DNA from: Nitricoxidireducens sp046726235
GTDB lineage: Bacteria > Pseudomonadota > Gammaproteobacteria > Burkholderiales > Rhodocyclaceae
DNA: 64,000 nucleotides
NCBI GenBank assembly: GCA_046726235.1
Contig: JBKPAD010000005.1
Span: forward strand, 124,001-188,000
Reading direction: 5' to 3'
Positions within the stretch are counted from its first letter, which is position 1. Every line of letters starts with the position of its first letter. The notes below the pieces were generated by a model. It did not search any database and was not told where the DNA came from. It saw only the letters and a program-made list of their open reading frames with translations. Positions 25,453 through 34,112 of this stretch are shown here, piece after piece. A program made the position numbers and the translations under genes.

Positions 25453-26267
25453 GCTTTGGTCAGCCGCGGCAATTCCGCGACGATCAAGGCGCCGAACAGG
25501 ATCACGCCCCACGACAGGTAGACCCAGACCAGGAAGGTGGGGATCGCCGCGAAGGCGCCATACATGACCGTGTAGGCCGGGAAGTTCGCGACGTACAGAC
25601 CGAACAGGCGCTGCATGGCGACGAAGCCGAACGCGGCCAGCAATCCGCCGGTGAGTGCGTGGCGGCGAGTCACCGGGCGGTTCGGCACTGCCCAGTAGAG
25701 CAGCGCGAACAGCAGCGCCATGAAGACGATCGGCAGCACGCGGAACACCACGGCCCGGGCCCAGGCCGGCTCGTCGACGAAACCGAACGAGGCGCTGGCG
25801 AGGTAGCTGATGCCGCCGAAGCTGGCGCCGAAGACGATGGGGCCGAGCAGCAGCGCGACCGCGTGCATCACGAGGCGCCGCAGCAGCGGCCGGTGCGCCT
25901 TGATCTTCCAGATGGCATTGAACGCGTGCTCGATGGTCAGCATCTGCATCACCGCGGTCGCCGCCAGCGCGCCGAGTCCGACCAGCGTCACGCGCTCGGC
26001 GCGGTGCGCGAACAAGCCGAGATACTTGGCGATGACGACGCCGGCTTTTTCGGGCAGCAGGTTGGCGAGCAGGAATTTCTCCAGCGCGGCGCTCATGCCG
26101 CTCGCGTAAGGCAAGTGCGACATCAGGCCGACGCCGACGGCGATCATCGGCACCAGGCCGAGCAGCGTCGCAAACGACAGCGCCGCCACGGTCTGGGCCA
26201 TGCGCTCGGCGCGGAAGCGGCCGATGACGCGCGCGACGAGGACAAAGGGAGCGAGTAGCCAACGCAT
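25449..26267 (-). CDS. YihY/BrkB-family inner-membrane protein
   Basis: This 272-residue protein matches the YihY/virulence-factor BrkB family: six to seven transmembrane segments, ETVAALSFATLLGLVPM-like start (AQTVAALSFATLLGLVPMIAVG), and the C-terminal motif FLVWVYLSWGVILFGALIVAELPRL. The family was once mis-named ribonuclease BN and its role remains unclear (membrane permeability or transport). The start at 26267 fits the family length. It is divergent from the DUF2069 gene, a common neighbour in betaproteobacteria. Confidence 0.9.
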   Translation of the reverse strand: MRWLLAPFVLVARVIGRFRAERMAQTVAALSFATLLGLVPMIAVGVGLMSHLPYASGMSAALEKFLLANLLPEKAGVVIAKYLGLFAHRAERVTLVGLGALAATAVMQMLTIEHAFNAIWKIKAHRPLLRRLVMHAVALLLGPIVFGASFGGISYLASASFGFVDEPAWARAVVFRVLPIVFMALLFALLYWAVPNRPVTRRHALTGGLLAAFGFVAMQRLFGLYVANFPAYTVMYGAFAAIPTFLVWVYLSWGVILFGALIVAELPRLTKA

Positions 26268-26296
26268 ATAATTGCGCGATTCTAACGGAGCCCGAT

Positions 26297-26659
26297 TTGC
26301 CAGCTCACACGACGGTGCGCCGTCTTAACCTCGCGGCAAGCATCAGCCTCATCGCCCTGATTGCGCTTTGCATCGTTTGGGAGCTCTGGCTTGCGCCCCT
26401 GCGTCCCGGCGGTTCGTGGCTGGTGCTGAAGGCGCTGCCGCTGCTGGCGCCGCTGTTCGGCATCCTGCGCGGCCGCCGCTACACCTACCAGTGGTCATCG
26501 ATGCTGTCGCTCGCGTACTTCATCGAAGGCGTCGTGCGGGCCGGGTCCGACATCGGACTGTCGCGCAGCCTCGCGCTGCTCGAGATCGTGCTCGCCGTTG
26601 CCTTCTTCGCCGCTGCGGTGACCTATGCGCGCGCCACGCGGGTCGCGCCGCCGAATTAG
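26297..26659 (+). CDS. DUF2069 membrane protein
   Basis: This 120-residue protein has four hydrophobic helices and the DUF2069 pattern: LKALPLLAPLFGILRGRRYTYQWSSMLSLAYFIEG. The start is TTG at 26297, eight bases after ACGGAG; no ATG lies near the family N-terminus, and the in-frame GTG at 26315 is the only alternative. Its stop overlaps the stop region of the STAS gene on the other strand by 4 bp (TTAG). Function unknown. Confidence 0.85.
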   Translation: MPAHTTVRRLNLAASISLIALIALCIVWELWLAPLRPGGSWLVLKALPLLAPLFGILRGRRYTYQWSSMLSLAYFIEGVVRAGSDIGLSRSLALLEIVLAVAFFAAAVTYARATRVAPPN

Positions 26660-26988
26660 GACACGCTCCCGGCGGTGGAGACGCGCTGCTTGAAATAGCT
26701 GTCGAGGATGCCCGGCGAGAACAACTGGCGGACGTCTTCGGAGCAGTGGTCGAGGACGATCTTGAAGCGATCGTCGCCGGCGAGTTCCGACAGCAGGACC
26801 AGCGTTCCCACGCCGCTCGAACTCAGCCCGGTCACGCCGCTGAGATTGACGAGGATCTGGCGCGCACCTTCCTGCCAGCGCGCCTTGCCGATGAGCAGCA
26901 GTTCGCGCGCGGTCTCGAAGCCGAAATCGCCGGTCACCGTGATGCTCAGACCGCCGTCGTGCGGATTCTTCGTGATCTCGACGCCCAT
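26656..26988 (-). CDS. STAS-domain anti-sigma factor antagonist-like protein
   Basis: This 110-residue STAS protein reads GLSITVTGDFGFETARELLLI, then ILVNLSGVTGLSSSGVGTLVLLSEL, where the Ser run is the usual phosphorylation site, and FKIVLDHCSEDVRQLF. Such proteins switch an anti-sigma kinase or other partner. I chose the ATG at 26988 because GAAGGAG precedes it and the upstream extension (PPQASEGVF) looks non-coding. It lies 126 bp downstream of the response-regulator gene on the same strand and may belong to that signalling operon. Partner kinase not found in the window. Confidence 0.85.
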   Translation of the reverse strand: MGVEITKNPHDGGLSITVTGDFGFETARELLLIGKARWQEGARQILVNLSGVTGLSSSGVGTLVLLSELAGDDRFKIVLDHCSEDVRQLFSPGILDSYFKQRVSTAGSVS

Positions 26989-27114
26989 GAAGACTCCTTC
27001 ACTCGCTTGCGGCGGGTTGCCCCGCCGCCCTGCCCTGGCCACATGGCCGAGACCCGAGCATATGCCGGCTCGCCGCCGGGCGGCAAGCGGATTGAGCCGG
27101 TTTAGTGCCTCAGT

Positions 27115-27783
27115 TCAGGACTTTTCGCGCCGCACCTCGCGGCTCTCGGTGCGGCGCTTCGCCTCCACGACCGGAGCCGTTCCCACGAGATTGAGCTTTT
27201 CGACGGCCAGCACGACCTCGCGGGCGAGGTCCACCAGCTTGCGACGCTCCGTGCGCGCCTGCCCGCGCAGCAGTTCGAAAGCCTCCTGGCGCCCGAGGCG
27301 GCGGCGCTCCATGACGATGCCGATCGCCAGCGAGACGTCGCGGTCGGCGTCGAGCGCGCTCTGCAATTGGCGCCCGGTCGCACGCAGCTTGCGGGCATCC
27401 TCGGCGCGCGCGAAGGCGGCTTCGATCGCCGGCACCAGGCGGTCGGGGTCGGCCGGCTTGACGACGTAGCCCATCGCGCCCGCCTCTGAGGCCTGTTCGA
27501 CGAGTTCGTCGTCGCTGTACGCAGTCAGGAAGATGAACGGCACCTCGCTGTTCGCCGCGTGCAGCCGGCGCGCGAGATCGATGCCCGTCAGGCCCGGCAT
27601 GCGCACGTCGAGGATCGCCAGGTCGATGCCGCCACCGGCGAGCACCTCCTCCGCCTCCTCGACCGAAGAGGCCGTCTGGACCCGGTAGCCGGCCTGGCGC
27701 AAGCCCTCCCCCAGCGTCGCCTGGACCAGGCGGTCATCGTCCAGCAACAGCAACTGCTTGCATTCATTGATTGTGTCGGTCAT
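27115..27783 (-). CDS. Response regulator with ANTAR RNA-binding domain
   Basis: This 222-residue protein has an N-terminal receiver domain (LLLLDDDRLVQATL, phospho-Asp in LAILDVRMPG, FLTAYSDDELV, YVVKPADP; residues about 10-125). A C-terminal ANTAR helix bundle (DVSLAIGIVMERRRLGRQEAFELLRGQART, about 150-180) follows. ANTAR regulators such as NasR/AmiR/EutV bind paired hairpins in leader RNAs and prevent termination. The start is 10 bp downstream of the partner histidine kinase stop, so the two are co-transcribed. I did not find a twin-hairpin target near by; its regulon is unknown. Confidence 0.9.
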   Translation of the reverse strand: MTDTINECKQLLLLDDDRLVQATLGEGLRQAGYRVQTASSVEEAEEVLAGGGIDLAILDVRMPGLTGIDLARRLHAANSEVPFIFLTAYSDDELVEQASEAGAMGYVVKPADPDRLVPAIEAAFARAEDARKLRATGRQLQSALDADRDVSLAIGIVMERRRLGRQEAFELLRGQARTERRKLVDLAREVVLAVEKLNLVGTAPVVEAKRRTESREVRREKS

Positions 27784-27793
27784 GGTGTGTTTC

Positions 27794-29200
27794 CTAGCAC
27801 TTGAGGGTTACGATCGGGGGCTCCAGGGTCAGGCGGGCGATGACGCCCTCAACCCCGTTCGCCAATTCAAAACGGGCGCCGCGGCGCGGCAGCAGCGAAC
27901 GGATCAGTTGCAGGCCGCTGCCGCTGCCCTGCTCTGGGCGCTTGCGCCGATCCGGCAGGTGTCCGCCGTTGGTCACCGACAGCACGACGCGTTCGCGCGC
28001 GATGTCGATGCGCAGGTCGATGACGGGCGTCAGCCGCGTATTGCCATGCTTGAGCGCGTTGAAGATGACCTCGTTGAGCACCAGCGCGACGGGCACCGCC
28101 TCGAGTTCGCTGACGACCACCTTGTAGCCGAGGCTCTGGCTTTCGTCGCGGAACTCGATGCCGGCATGCATGAGTTGGCCGATGCCAGACAGCACCTCCT
28201 TCAGGAGGTCGACGAGTTCGACGCGCACCACGCCAGGACGGCCCTGCAGTCCGTAGATGATGGCCACGGCCTGCACTTGCGCGATGGCCTCGTTGATGAC
28301 GCCGACGACTTCGGGATGCTGGTTGGCGTAGTTCCGCAGCATGCCGGTGACGCCCTGGAGATTGTTCTTGATGCGGTGATGCACTTCGCGCACGAGCGCA
28401 TCGCGCTGGGCGCGAGCTGACTCTTCGGCCTGGCGCTCGAGACGCTTCTGCTCGGTGACGTCCTCGGTCATGCCCACCACCTGGACGACATTCCCGGCGG
28501 CGTCGCGGATCGGTGCCGAGCGGTGCCGTATGTGGCAGACCTCGCCGCTGCCGCGCACGATGCGGAACTGCGTCTCGAGCGGACGTTCCGCCTGATGCCG
28601 GGTGATGGCGTCGAGGACCTTCAACTGGTCCTCCGGGTGGACCGCCTGCATCCACCTGAACGGCGACGCGTAGAGCTCTTCGGCCGGCTGGCCCCAGATC
28701 CGCTCGTAGGCGGGGCTTACGTAATGGATGTGCGTGCCGTCCGGGGAAAATATCCAGAACACCTCCTCGATGTTCTCGGCGACGAGGCGGAAGCGCTGCT
28801 CGCTCTCGCGCAGCGCCTGCTCGATGCTCTTGCGCTCGGTGATGTCCTCGCAAATGGCGGCGCGCATCGGTTCGCCGCTGCCGTCCACCGGAAACGCGCG
28901 CGCCGCCAGCCAGCGCAACTGGCCGTCGGGACGCCGGATGCGGAACTCGGCGCTCGCCGCGCCTTCCGAATCGGACTGCTGCAGGAAGGCGGCGAACGCC
29001 GGCCGATCCTCTTCCACGACGAGCCGGTTGACGATCCGCGGGTCGGCAAGCATCGCCTCCCGGTCGACGCCGAAGATTCTTTCGGCCGCGGCATTGATGT
29101 AGTGGAAGCGCCCATCGCGCAGCGAATAGGTCGCTGCCGCGTCGAGCATGTGGTCGGCAAGGGCAAAGGAGCGGCGGCTTGGCCCCTCGGGATGATTCAT
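27794..29200 (-). CDS. PAS-PAS sensor histidine kinase (HisKA_2 type)
   Basis: This soluble 468-residue kinase has two PAS domains (about 15-125 and 140-255, each ending in a PAC-like VDGSGEPMRAAICEDITERK or VVQVVGMTEDVTEQK). A HisKA_2 dimerisation box REVHHRIKNNLQGVTGMLR (phospho-His) and an HATPase with ALVLNEVIFNALKHG and GSGSGLQLI follow. HisKA_2 kinases commonly pair with ANTAR-type regulators, as here. No transmembrane segment is visible, so it senses a cytoplasmic signal. I chose the ATG at 29200 because the longer frame adds residues with no PAS similarity. A 25-bp inverted repeat lies upstream (29298-29322). Confidence 0.9.
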   Translation of the reverse strand: MNHPEGPSRRSFALADHMLDAAATYSLRDGRFHYINAAAERIFGVDREAMLADPRIVNRLVVEEDRPAFAAFLQQSDSEGAASAEFRIRRPDGQLRWLAARAFPVDGSGEPMRAAICEDITERKSIEQALRESEQRFRLVAENIEEVFWIFSPDGTHIHYVSPAYERIWGQPAEELYASPFRWMQAVHPEDQLKVLDAITRHQAERPLETQFRIVRGSGEVCHIRHRSAPIRDAAGNVVQVVGMTEDVTEQKRLERQAEESARAQRDALVREVHHRIKNNLQGVTGMLRNYANQHPEVVGVINEAIAQVQAVAIIYGLQGRPGVVRVELVDLLKEVLSGIGQLMHAGIEFRDESQSLGYKVVVSELEAVPVALVLNEVIFNALKHGNTRLTPVIDLRIDIARERVVLSVTNGGHLPDRRKRPEQGSGSGLQLIRSLLPRRGARFELANGVEGVIARLTLEPPIVTLKC

Positions 29201-29297
29201 TGGGATCCCCAAAAACTTGCCGCACCGAAAGTGCGGCGCGCGGGGACCCGGCGCCAATTGAATGTCATTTGCCGCGCGGGCCAGGCGCGCCGTCGTG

Positions 29298-29322
29298 TTT
29301 GCCACATATGCAAGGTGGCAAA
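29298..29322. repeat. Inverted repeat between leuA and the sensor kinase gene
   Basis: TTTGCCAC and GTGGCAAA (8-bp arms) flank a 9-bp centre (ATATGCAAG), in the 135-bp gap after leuA. No T-run follows on either strand, so an operator or RNA element is as likely as a terminator. Confidence 0.4.
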
Positions 29323-29335
29323 GCGGAAGTCTACC

Positions 29336-30874
29336 TCAGACTTGGGGATTTACGCGATCTGCGCCCGATTCGAGCTTGTTCAGCGCGTTGAGGTAGGCCT
29401 TGGCCGACGCGACGACGATGTCCGTGTCGGCGCCCTGCCCGTTGACGACGCGGCCGTTGCGCGACAGCCGCACGGTCACTTCGCCTTGCGCATCGGTGCC
29501 TGTCGTGATGGCGTTCACCGAGTAGAGCAGCAGGTCGGAGCCGCTCGCGGCGACCTTCTCGATCGCCTTGAACGTCGCGTCGACGGGTCCGCCGCCGACG
29601 GAATCCACCAGCTTCTCGACGCCGTCGACGGAAAGCGTGAGCCGCGCCAGCGGCGCCTCGCCGGTCTCGGAGTGGAACATCGACGACACCAGCCGATAGC
29701 GTTCGCTGTCCGGCATGACCGTCTCGTCGCCGATCAGCGCGTAGATGTCCTCGTCGAAGATCTCGCGCTTCTTGTCGGCGAGGTCCTTGAAGCGACCGAA
29801 GGCGGCGTTCAACGCCTCTTCGCTCGGCAGCTCGATCTGGAGTTCCTTGAGGCGCGTCTTGAAGGCGCTGCGGCCGGAGAGCTTGCCGAGCGTAAGACGG
29901 TTGGTGGTCCAGCCCACGTCTTCGGCACGCATGATCTCGTAGGTCTCGCGGTGCTTGAGCACGCCGTCCTGGTGGATGCCGGATTCATGGGCGAAGGCGT
30001 TGGCGCCGACGATCGCCTTGTTGGGCTGCACGGGATAACCGGTGATCTGCGAGACGAGCTTGGAGGCCGGAACGATCTGCGTCGCGTCGATGCGCGTTTC
30101 GCACTTGAACAAGTCGCCGCGCGTGCGCACGGCCATGACGACTTCCTCGAGCGAGGCATTGCCGGCGCGCTCGCCGAGGCCGTTGATGGTGCACTCGACC
30201 TGGCGCGCGCCCGCGAGCACGGCGGAAAGCGAGTTGGCGACGGCGAGGCCGAGGTCGTTATGGCAGTGCGTCGACCAGACCACCTTGTCGGCGCCCGGCA
30301 CCGCCTCGATCAGCTTGCGCATGCGTTCGCCCCATTGCTCCGGGATGCTGTAGCCCACGGTGTCGGGCACGTTGAGCGTGGTGGCGCCGGCCTTGATCAC
30401 GGCCTCGAAGACGCGGCAGAGGAAGTCGAAGTCGGAGCGCACCGCGTCTTCGGCCGAGAACTCGACGTCGTCGGTGTACTGGCGCGCGAGCTTGACGGCG
30501 GCGATCGCCGCCTCGACCACCTGATCCGGCTGCATGCGCAGCTTCTTTTCCATGTGGATCGGGCTGGTGGCGATGAAGGTGTGGATACGGCCGGACTTCG
30601 CCGGCTTGATGGCGTCGCCGGCGCGGCGCACGTCGTTTTCATTGGCGCGCGCTAGGCCGCAGACCGTCGACTCCTTCACCGCTTCGGCGATCGCCTTGAC
30701 GGCCTCGAAGTCGCCGGGCGACGCCGCGGGAAAGCCGGCCTCGATCACGTCGACGCGCATGCGCTCGAGTTGGCGGGCGATGCGCAGCTTCTCCTCGCGC
30801 GTCATGGCGGCGCCGGGACTCTGCTCGCCGTCGCGGAGCGTGGTATCGAAAATGATGAGGTGCTGCTTGCTCAT
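29336..30874 (-). CDS. leuA: 2-isopropylmalate synthase
   Basis: LeuA condenses acetyl-CoA with 2-ketoisovalerate, the first committed step of leucine synthesis. The 512-residue protein shows IIFDTTLRDGEQSPGAAM at the start, VEFSAEDAVRSD, the metal/substrate stretch VVWSTHCHNDLGLAVANS and CTINGLGERAGNA. The C-terminal regulatory domain (about 390-512, KLVDSVGGGPVDATFKAI) binds leucine for feedback inhibition. In many betaproteobacteria leuA follows ilvBHC-psd-pssA; here pssA is upstream with a 218-bp gap, while ilvC and psd are about 7 kb away. Confidence 0.95.
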   Translation of the reverse strand: MSKQHLIIFDTTLRDGEQSPGAAMTREEKLRIARQLERMRVDVIEAGFPAASPGDFEAVKAIAEAVKESTVCGLARANENDVRRAGDAIKPAKSGRIHTFIATSPIHMEKKLRMQPDQVVEAAIAAVKLARQYTDDVEFSAEDAVRSDFDFLCRVFEAVIKAGATTLNVPDTVGYSIPEQWGERMRKLIEAVPGADKVVWSTHCHNDLGLAVANSLSAVLAGARQVECTINGLGERAGNASLEEVVMAVRTRGDLFKCETRIDATQIVPASKLVSQITGYPVQPNKAIVGANAFAHESGIHQDGVLKHRETYEIMRAEDVGWTTNRLTLGKLSGRSAFKTRLKELQIELPSEEALNAAFGRFKDLADKKREIFDEDIYALIGDETVMPDSERYRLVSSMFHSETGEAPLARLTLSVDGVEKLVDSVGGGPVDATFKAIEKVAASGSDLLLYSVNAITTGTDAQGEVTVRLSRNGRVVNGQGADTDIVVASAKAYLNALNKLESGADRVNPQV

Positions 30875-30963
30875 GGTCGTCTCCCATGGAGTGCGTTCAA
30901 ATGGAGCCTGCCGGTCGTGCCGTCAGACCATTTCTTGAAACCGGATTGTGGGGTAGGTGTCTG

Positions 30964-31074
30964 CTAGCGCGCGCGGCGCAGCAGCGGCAGCAGCTTCGCG
31001 CGCAGCGGACGCTGGACGAGAAGCACGCCCGAGAGGGCGAGAAGGACGGCGGCAAATGCGGTGGTCGCAAACAT
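30964..31074 (-). CDS. Possible 36-residue single-TM peptide
   Basis: Between pssA and leuA a short minus-strand frame reads MFATTAFAAVLLALSGVLLV then QRPLRAKLLPLLRRAR and stops (TAG, 30964-30966). It looks like a small membrane protein: one hydrophobic helix followed by a positively charged tail. I see no good ribosome site, so translation is uncertain. It would be co-transcribed with the flanking genes. Confidence 0.3.
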   Translation of the reverse strand: MFATTAFAAVLLALSGVLLVQRPLRAKLLPLLRRAR

Positions 31075-31092
31075 GGCTCGAATATATCGGGA

Positions 31093-31863
31093 TTAATCGG
31101 GGCGCGCAACACCCTTGCCGCGCTTGGCGACCAGCTGCCATGCCGCCATCACGTAGCCGGAAAGCGCATAGCAGAGGAACAGCGCGAACAGCACGCCGGG
31201 CGGGTAGCTCGACACCAGCGCATAGCCGAGCACGATCGCCGGCACGGCCATGAAAGGCACGCTGCGGCGCAGGTTGATGTCCTTGCCGCTCCAGTAGCGC
31301 AAGGTGCTGACCATGGTGACGCCGGCGAACAAGGTCAGGGCGAAGGCGAACCAGCGCACCTCCTCGCCGTCGATGCCCTGGTCATTGACGATCCAGACGA
31401 AGCCGGCGACCAGCGCCGCCGCCGCCGGGCTCGGCAGGCCCTGGAACCAGCGCTTGTCGACGACTTCCATATTGGTGTTGAAGCGCGCGAGGCGCAGCGC
31501 GGCACCCGCGCAATAGACGAAGGCCGCGATCCAGCCCCACTTGCCCATGCCCTTCATCGCCCACTCGAAGGCCACCAGCGCCGGGGCGGCGCCGAAGGAC
31601 ACCATGTCGGAAAGCGAGTCGTACTCCGCGCCGAAGGCGCTTTGCGTGCGCGTCAGGCGCGCGACGCGGCCGTCGAGGCCGTCGAACACCATGGCGATGA
31701 AGATCGCCACCGCCGCATGCTCGAAGCGCCCGGTCATCGCCTGCACGATCGCATAGAAGCCCGCGAACAGCGCGGCCGTCGTGAGCAGGTTGGGCAGGAC
31801 GTAGATGCCGCGACGGCGCAGCTCGGGATTGACCAGCGTCTTGCGGGGACCGAGTTCCGGCAT
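31093..31863 (-). CDS. pssA: CDP-diacylglycerol--serine O-phosphatidyltransferase
   Basis: This 256-residue integral membrane enzyme makes phosphatidylserine, the precursor of phosphatidylethanolamine. The CDP-alcohol phosphotransferase motif D-x2-DG-x2-AR-x8-G-x3-D-x3-D is complete in DGLDGRVARLTRTQSAFG followed by AEYDSLSD (about residues 81-106). About eight transmembrane helices surround it. I chose the ATG at 31863 (MPELGPRKTLVNPELRRRG), the family N-terminus; the longer frame is low-complexity. Its product is decarboxylated by Psd at 37.7-38.3 kb. Confidence 0.92.
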   Translation of the reverse strand: MPELGPRKTLVNPELRRRGIYVLPNLLTTAALFAGFYAIVQAMTGRFEHAAVAIFIAMVFDGLDGRVARLTRTQSAFGAEYDSLSDMVSFGAAPALVAFEWAMKGMGKWGWIAAFVYCAGAALRLARFNTNMEVVDKRWFQGLPSPAAAALVAGFVWIVNDQGIDGEEVRWFAFALTLFAGVTMVSTLRYWSGKDINLRRSVPFMAVPAIVLGYALVSSYPPGVLFALFLCYALSGYVMAAWQLVAKRGKGVARPD

Positions 31864-31924
31864 GAATGGATTCGCCTTGGATTGCTTGCGGGCTATTGTA
31901 GCCGCTCGGGCCGCAGCCCGTACG

Positions 31925-33283
31925 TCATGCGGAGAGCAGATGCCGCGCGGCGCCGACGACCGCACAGCCGAGGATCACCGGAATGATCCCCGCCTTGAAG
32001 CGGAACAGGGCGACGATGGCGGCGACCGTCAACAGCGCCGAGAACGCCTCGAAGCGGCCGGCAAACGGCGCACCCAGCGACGCCTTCGGCCATAGGACGT
32101 GCCAGGCGAAGAACACCGCGAGATTGACGATGACCCCGACCACGGCCGCCGTGATGGCCGTCAGCGGGGCGGTGAACTTGAGGTCGCCGTGCGTCGACTC
32201 GACCAGCGGCCCGCCGACGAGGATGAACAGGAAGCTCGGCAGAAAGGTAAAGAAGGTCGCTACCGTTGCGCCGGCCAGCCCGGCGAGAAACAGCGCGTCG
32301 CCGCCGAACAACTGCTTGGTCCAGCCGCCGACGAAACCGACGAAGGTGACGACCATGATCAGCGGTCCCGGCGTCGTTTCGCCGAGCGCAAGGCCGTCGA
32401 TCATCTGCGGGCCGGTGATCCAGCCGAAGGTTTCGACGCCGCCCTGATAGACGTACGGCAGCACGGCATAGGCGCCGCCGAAGGTCATCAGCGCCGCCTT
32501 GGTGAAGAACCAGCCCATCTGCGCCAGATCGCCCTCCCAGCCCTGCAGCGCCGCCACGCCGCCGAGCACCGCGAGCCATAGCGCCAGGCCGGCCGCGAGC
32601 AAGGTCGCCACCCGGCGCGGCGTGAAGCGCGCATGTTCGGGAGTCGGCGTGTCGTCGTCGATCAGCGCCGCGCCGTAGTGCTTGTCGCCGGCGCCGTGGC
32701 CGCCGCCCGCCTTGAAGCGGTCCGGCGCAACCCGGCCGCCGACATGACCGACGATGGCGGCGGCAAGGACGATGGCCGGGAACGGCACGTCGAAGGCGAA
32801 GATGGCGACGAAGGCGGCGGCGGCCAGCGCACGCAGCAGATTGTTCTTCAGCGCGCGCCCGCCGATACGCCACGCGGCGAAGAGCACGACGGCCGTCACC
32901 GCCGGCTTCATGCCGTAGAGGATGCCGGCGACCGCCGGCACGTTGCCGTAGGCGAGATAGACGTAGCCGAGCGCGACGAGCAGGAAGAACGACGGCAGGA
33001 AGAACATCACGCCGGCCATGATGCCGCCGCGCACGCGATGCATCAGCCAGCCGATGTAGATCGCGAGCTGGATCGCCTCGGGCCCCGGCAGCAGCATGCA
33101 GTAGTTGAGCGCATGCAGGAAGCGGCGCTCCGAAATCCAGCGCCGCCTCTCGACGAGCTCCTGGTGCATCATCGCGATTTGCCCAGCCGGTCCACCGAAG
33201 CTGATGAAGCCGAGCTTCAGCCAGTAGCCGAAAGCTTCGCGCAGGGTGACGGGGGCAGGGGCAGCGAGGGTGGAATTGTCCAT
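31925..33283 (-). CDS. chrA: Chromate transporter (two-domain ChrA)
   Basis: This 452-residue protein has two homologous CHR domains. The first carries LKLGFISFGGPAGQIAMMHQE and CMLLPGPEAIQLAIYIGW, the second TKAALMTFGGAYAVLPYVYQ and LGETTPGPLIMVVTFVGFVGG. ChrA exports chromate by ion exchange. About ten to twelve transmembrane segments are visible. I chose the ATG at 33283 because the CHR domain begins soon after; the upstream extension would be antisense to the next gene. There is no chrB regulator. The native role in this organism is unproven. Confidence 0.9.
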   Translation of the reverse strand: MDNSTLAAPAPVTLREAFGYWLKLGFISFGGPAGQIAMMHQELVERRRWISERRFLHALNYCMLLPGPEAIQLAIYIGWLMHRVRGGIMAGVMFFLPSFFLLVALGYVYLAYGNVPAVAGILYGMKPAVTAVVLFAAWRIGGRALKNNLLRALAAAAFVAIFAFDVPFPAIVLAAAIVGHVGGRVAPDRFKAGGGHGAGDKHYGAALIDDDTPTPEHARFTPRRVATLLAAGLALWLAVLGGVAALQGWEGDLAQMGWFFTKAALMTFGGAYAVLPYVYQGGVETFGWITGPQMIDGLALGETTPGPLIMVVTFVGFVGGWTKQLFGGDALFLAGLAGATVATFFTFLPSFLFILVGGPLVESTHGDLKFTAPLTAITAAVVGVIVNLAVFFAWHVLWPKASLGAPFAGRFEAFSALLTVAAIVALFRFKAGIIPVILGCAVVGAARHLLSA

Positions 33284-33349
33284 GGCCGCGGCATTATGAC
33301 GCACGCGGCAGACTAAAATGCGCCGAAGGCCAACGAGCGGAGGATAGCG

Positions 33350-34093
33350 ATGACCGACCAGCCAGTCCTGGAGCATGGATTCTTCACCCGGCTGCGCGCG
33401 CTCGACCGTGTCGTGCACAAGGACCTTCGCATCGACCGCCAGGCGGGCTACGCCTTCGCACGCAACGTGATGATGGTGCCCCTGACGCTATCCGACTTGG
33501 CACCGGCCGCGCGCGACTATCCGATCGTCTTCGTCGGCACGCCGGCCCAGCCCTTCGCCCTGCTCGGCCTGCGCCGGCAGAGCAATCTGCTGGTCGGCGA
33601 CGATGGCCGCTGGATCAAGGGCCGCTACGTGCCCAACCACCTGCGCAGCTACCCGTTCGGATATGCCGAGGCGCCCGGCAGCCACATCGTCGTCTGCATC
33701 GACGAAGCGGCAGACCACCTTGCGCCCGCCAAGCGGCACGGCAGCGAGGCGCTGTTCGTCGACGGGCAGCCGGCGCCGCTGGTCAACGACATGCTCGATT
33801 ACCTGACGCGGCTGCACCTGGAAGTGCAGCAGGCGGCGAGCTTCGCGGCGGCCGTCGTGGACGCGCAGCTGCTGATCGAGCGCAAGGCGGAACTGACGCT
33901 GAGCGATGGCGAGCGGCTGAGCATGGACGGGTTCCGCATCGTCGACGAGGCGAAGTTCAATGCCTTGCCGGAGAAGACCTTCCTTGAGTGGCGCGGCCGC
34001 GGCTGGCTGGCGGCGATCTATTTCCACCTGCAGTCGATGGCCAACTTCGCCAACCTCGTCGACTGGGCCGCGGAGCGCAAGGCCGCCGGTTGA
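33350..34093 (+). CDS. SapC family protein
   Basis: This 247-residue protein matches the SapC family of proteobacterial proteins (not the peptide-transport SapC permease): ARNVMMVPLTLSDLAPAARDYPIVF, FALLGLRRQSNLLVGDDGRW, YVPNHLRSYPF and FLEWRGRGWLAAIYFHLQSMANF are the conserved blocks. It has no signal peptide or transmembrane segments. The ATG at 33350 follows GGAGGAT. Function unknown; it stands alone and converges on the SLT gene. Confidence 0.85.
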   Translation: MTDQPVLEHGFFTRLRALDRVVHKDLRIDRQAGYAFARNVMMVPLTLSDLAPAARDYPIVFVGTPAQPFALLGLRRQSNLLVGDDGRWIKGRYVPNHLRSYPFGYAEAPGSHIVVCIDEAADHLAPAKRHGSEALFVDGQPAPLVNDMLDYLTRLHLEVQQAASFAAAVVDAQLLIERKAELTLSDGERLSMDGFRIVDEAKFNALPEKTFLEWRGRGWLAAIYFHLQSMANFANLVDWAAERKAAG

Positions 34094-34112
34094 ACCGCCG
34101 CCGGTTGCCGGG

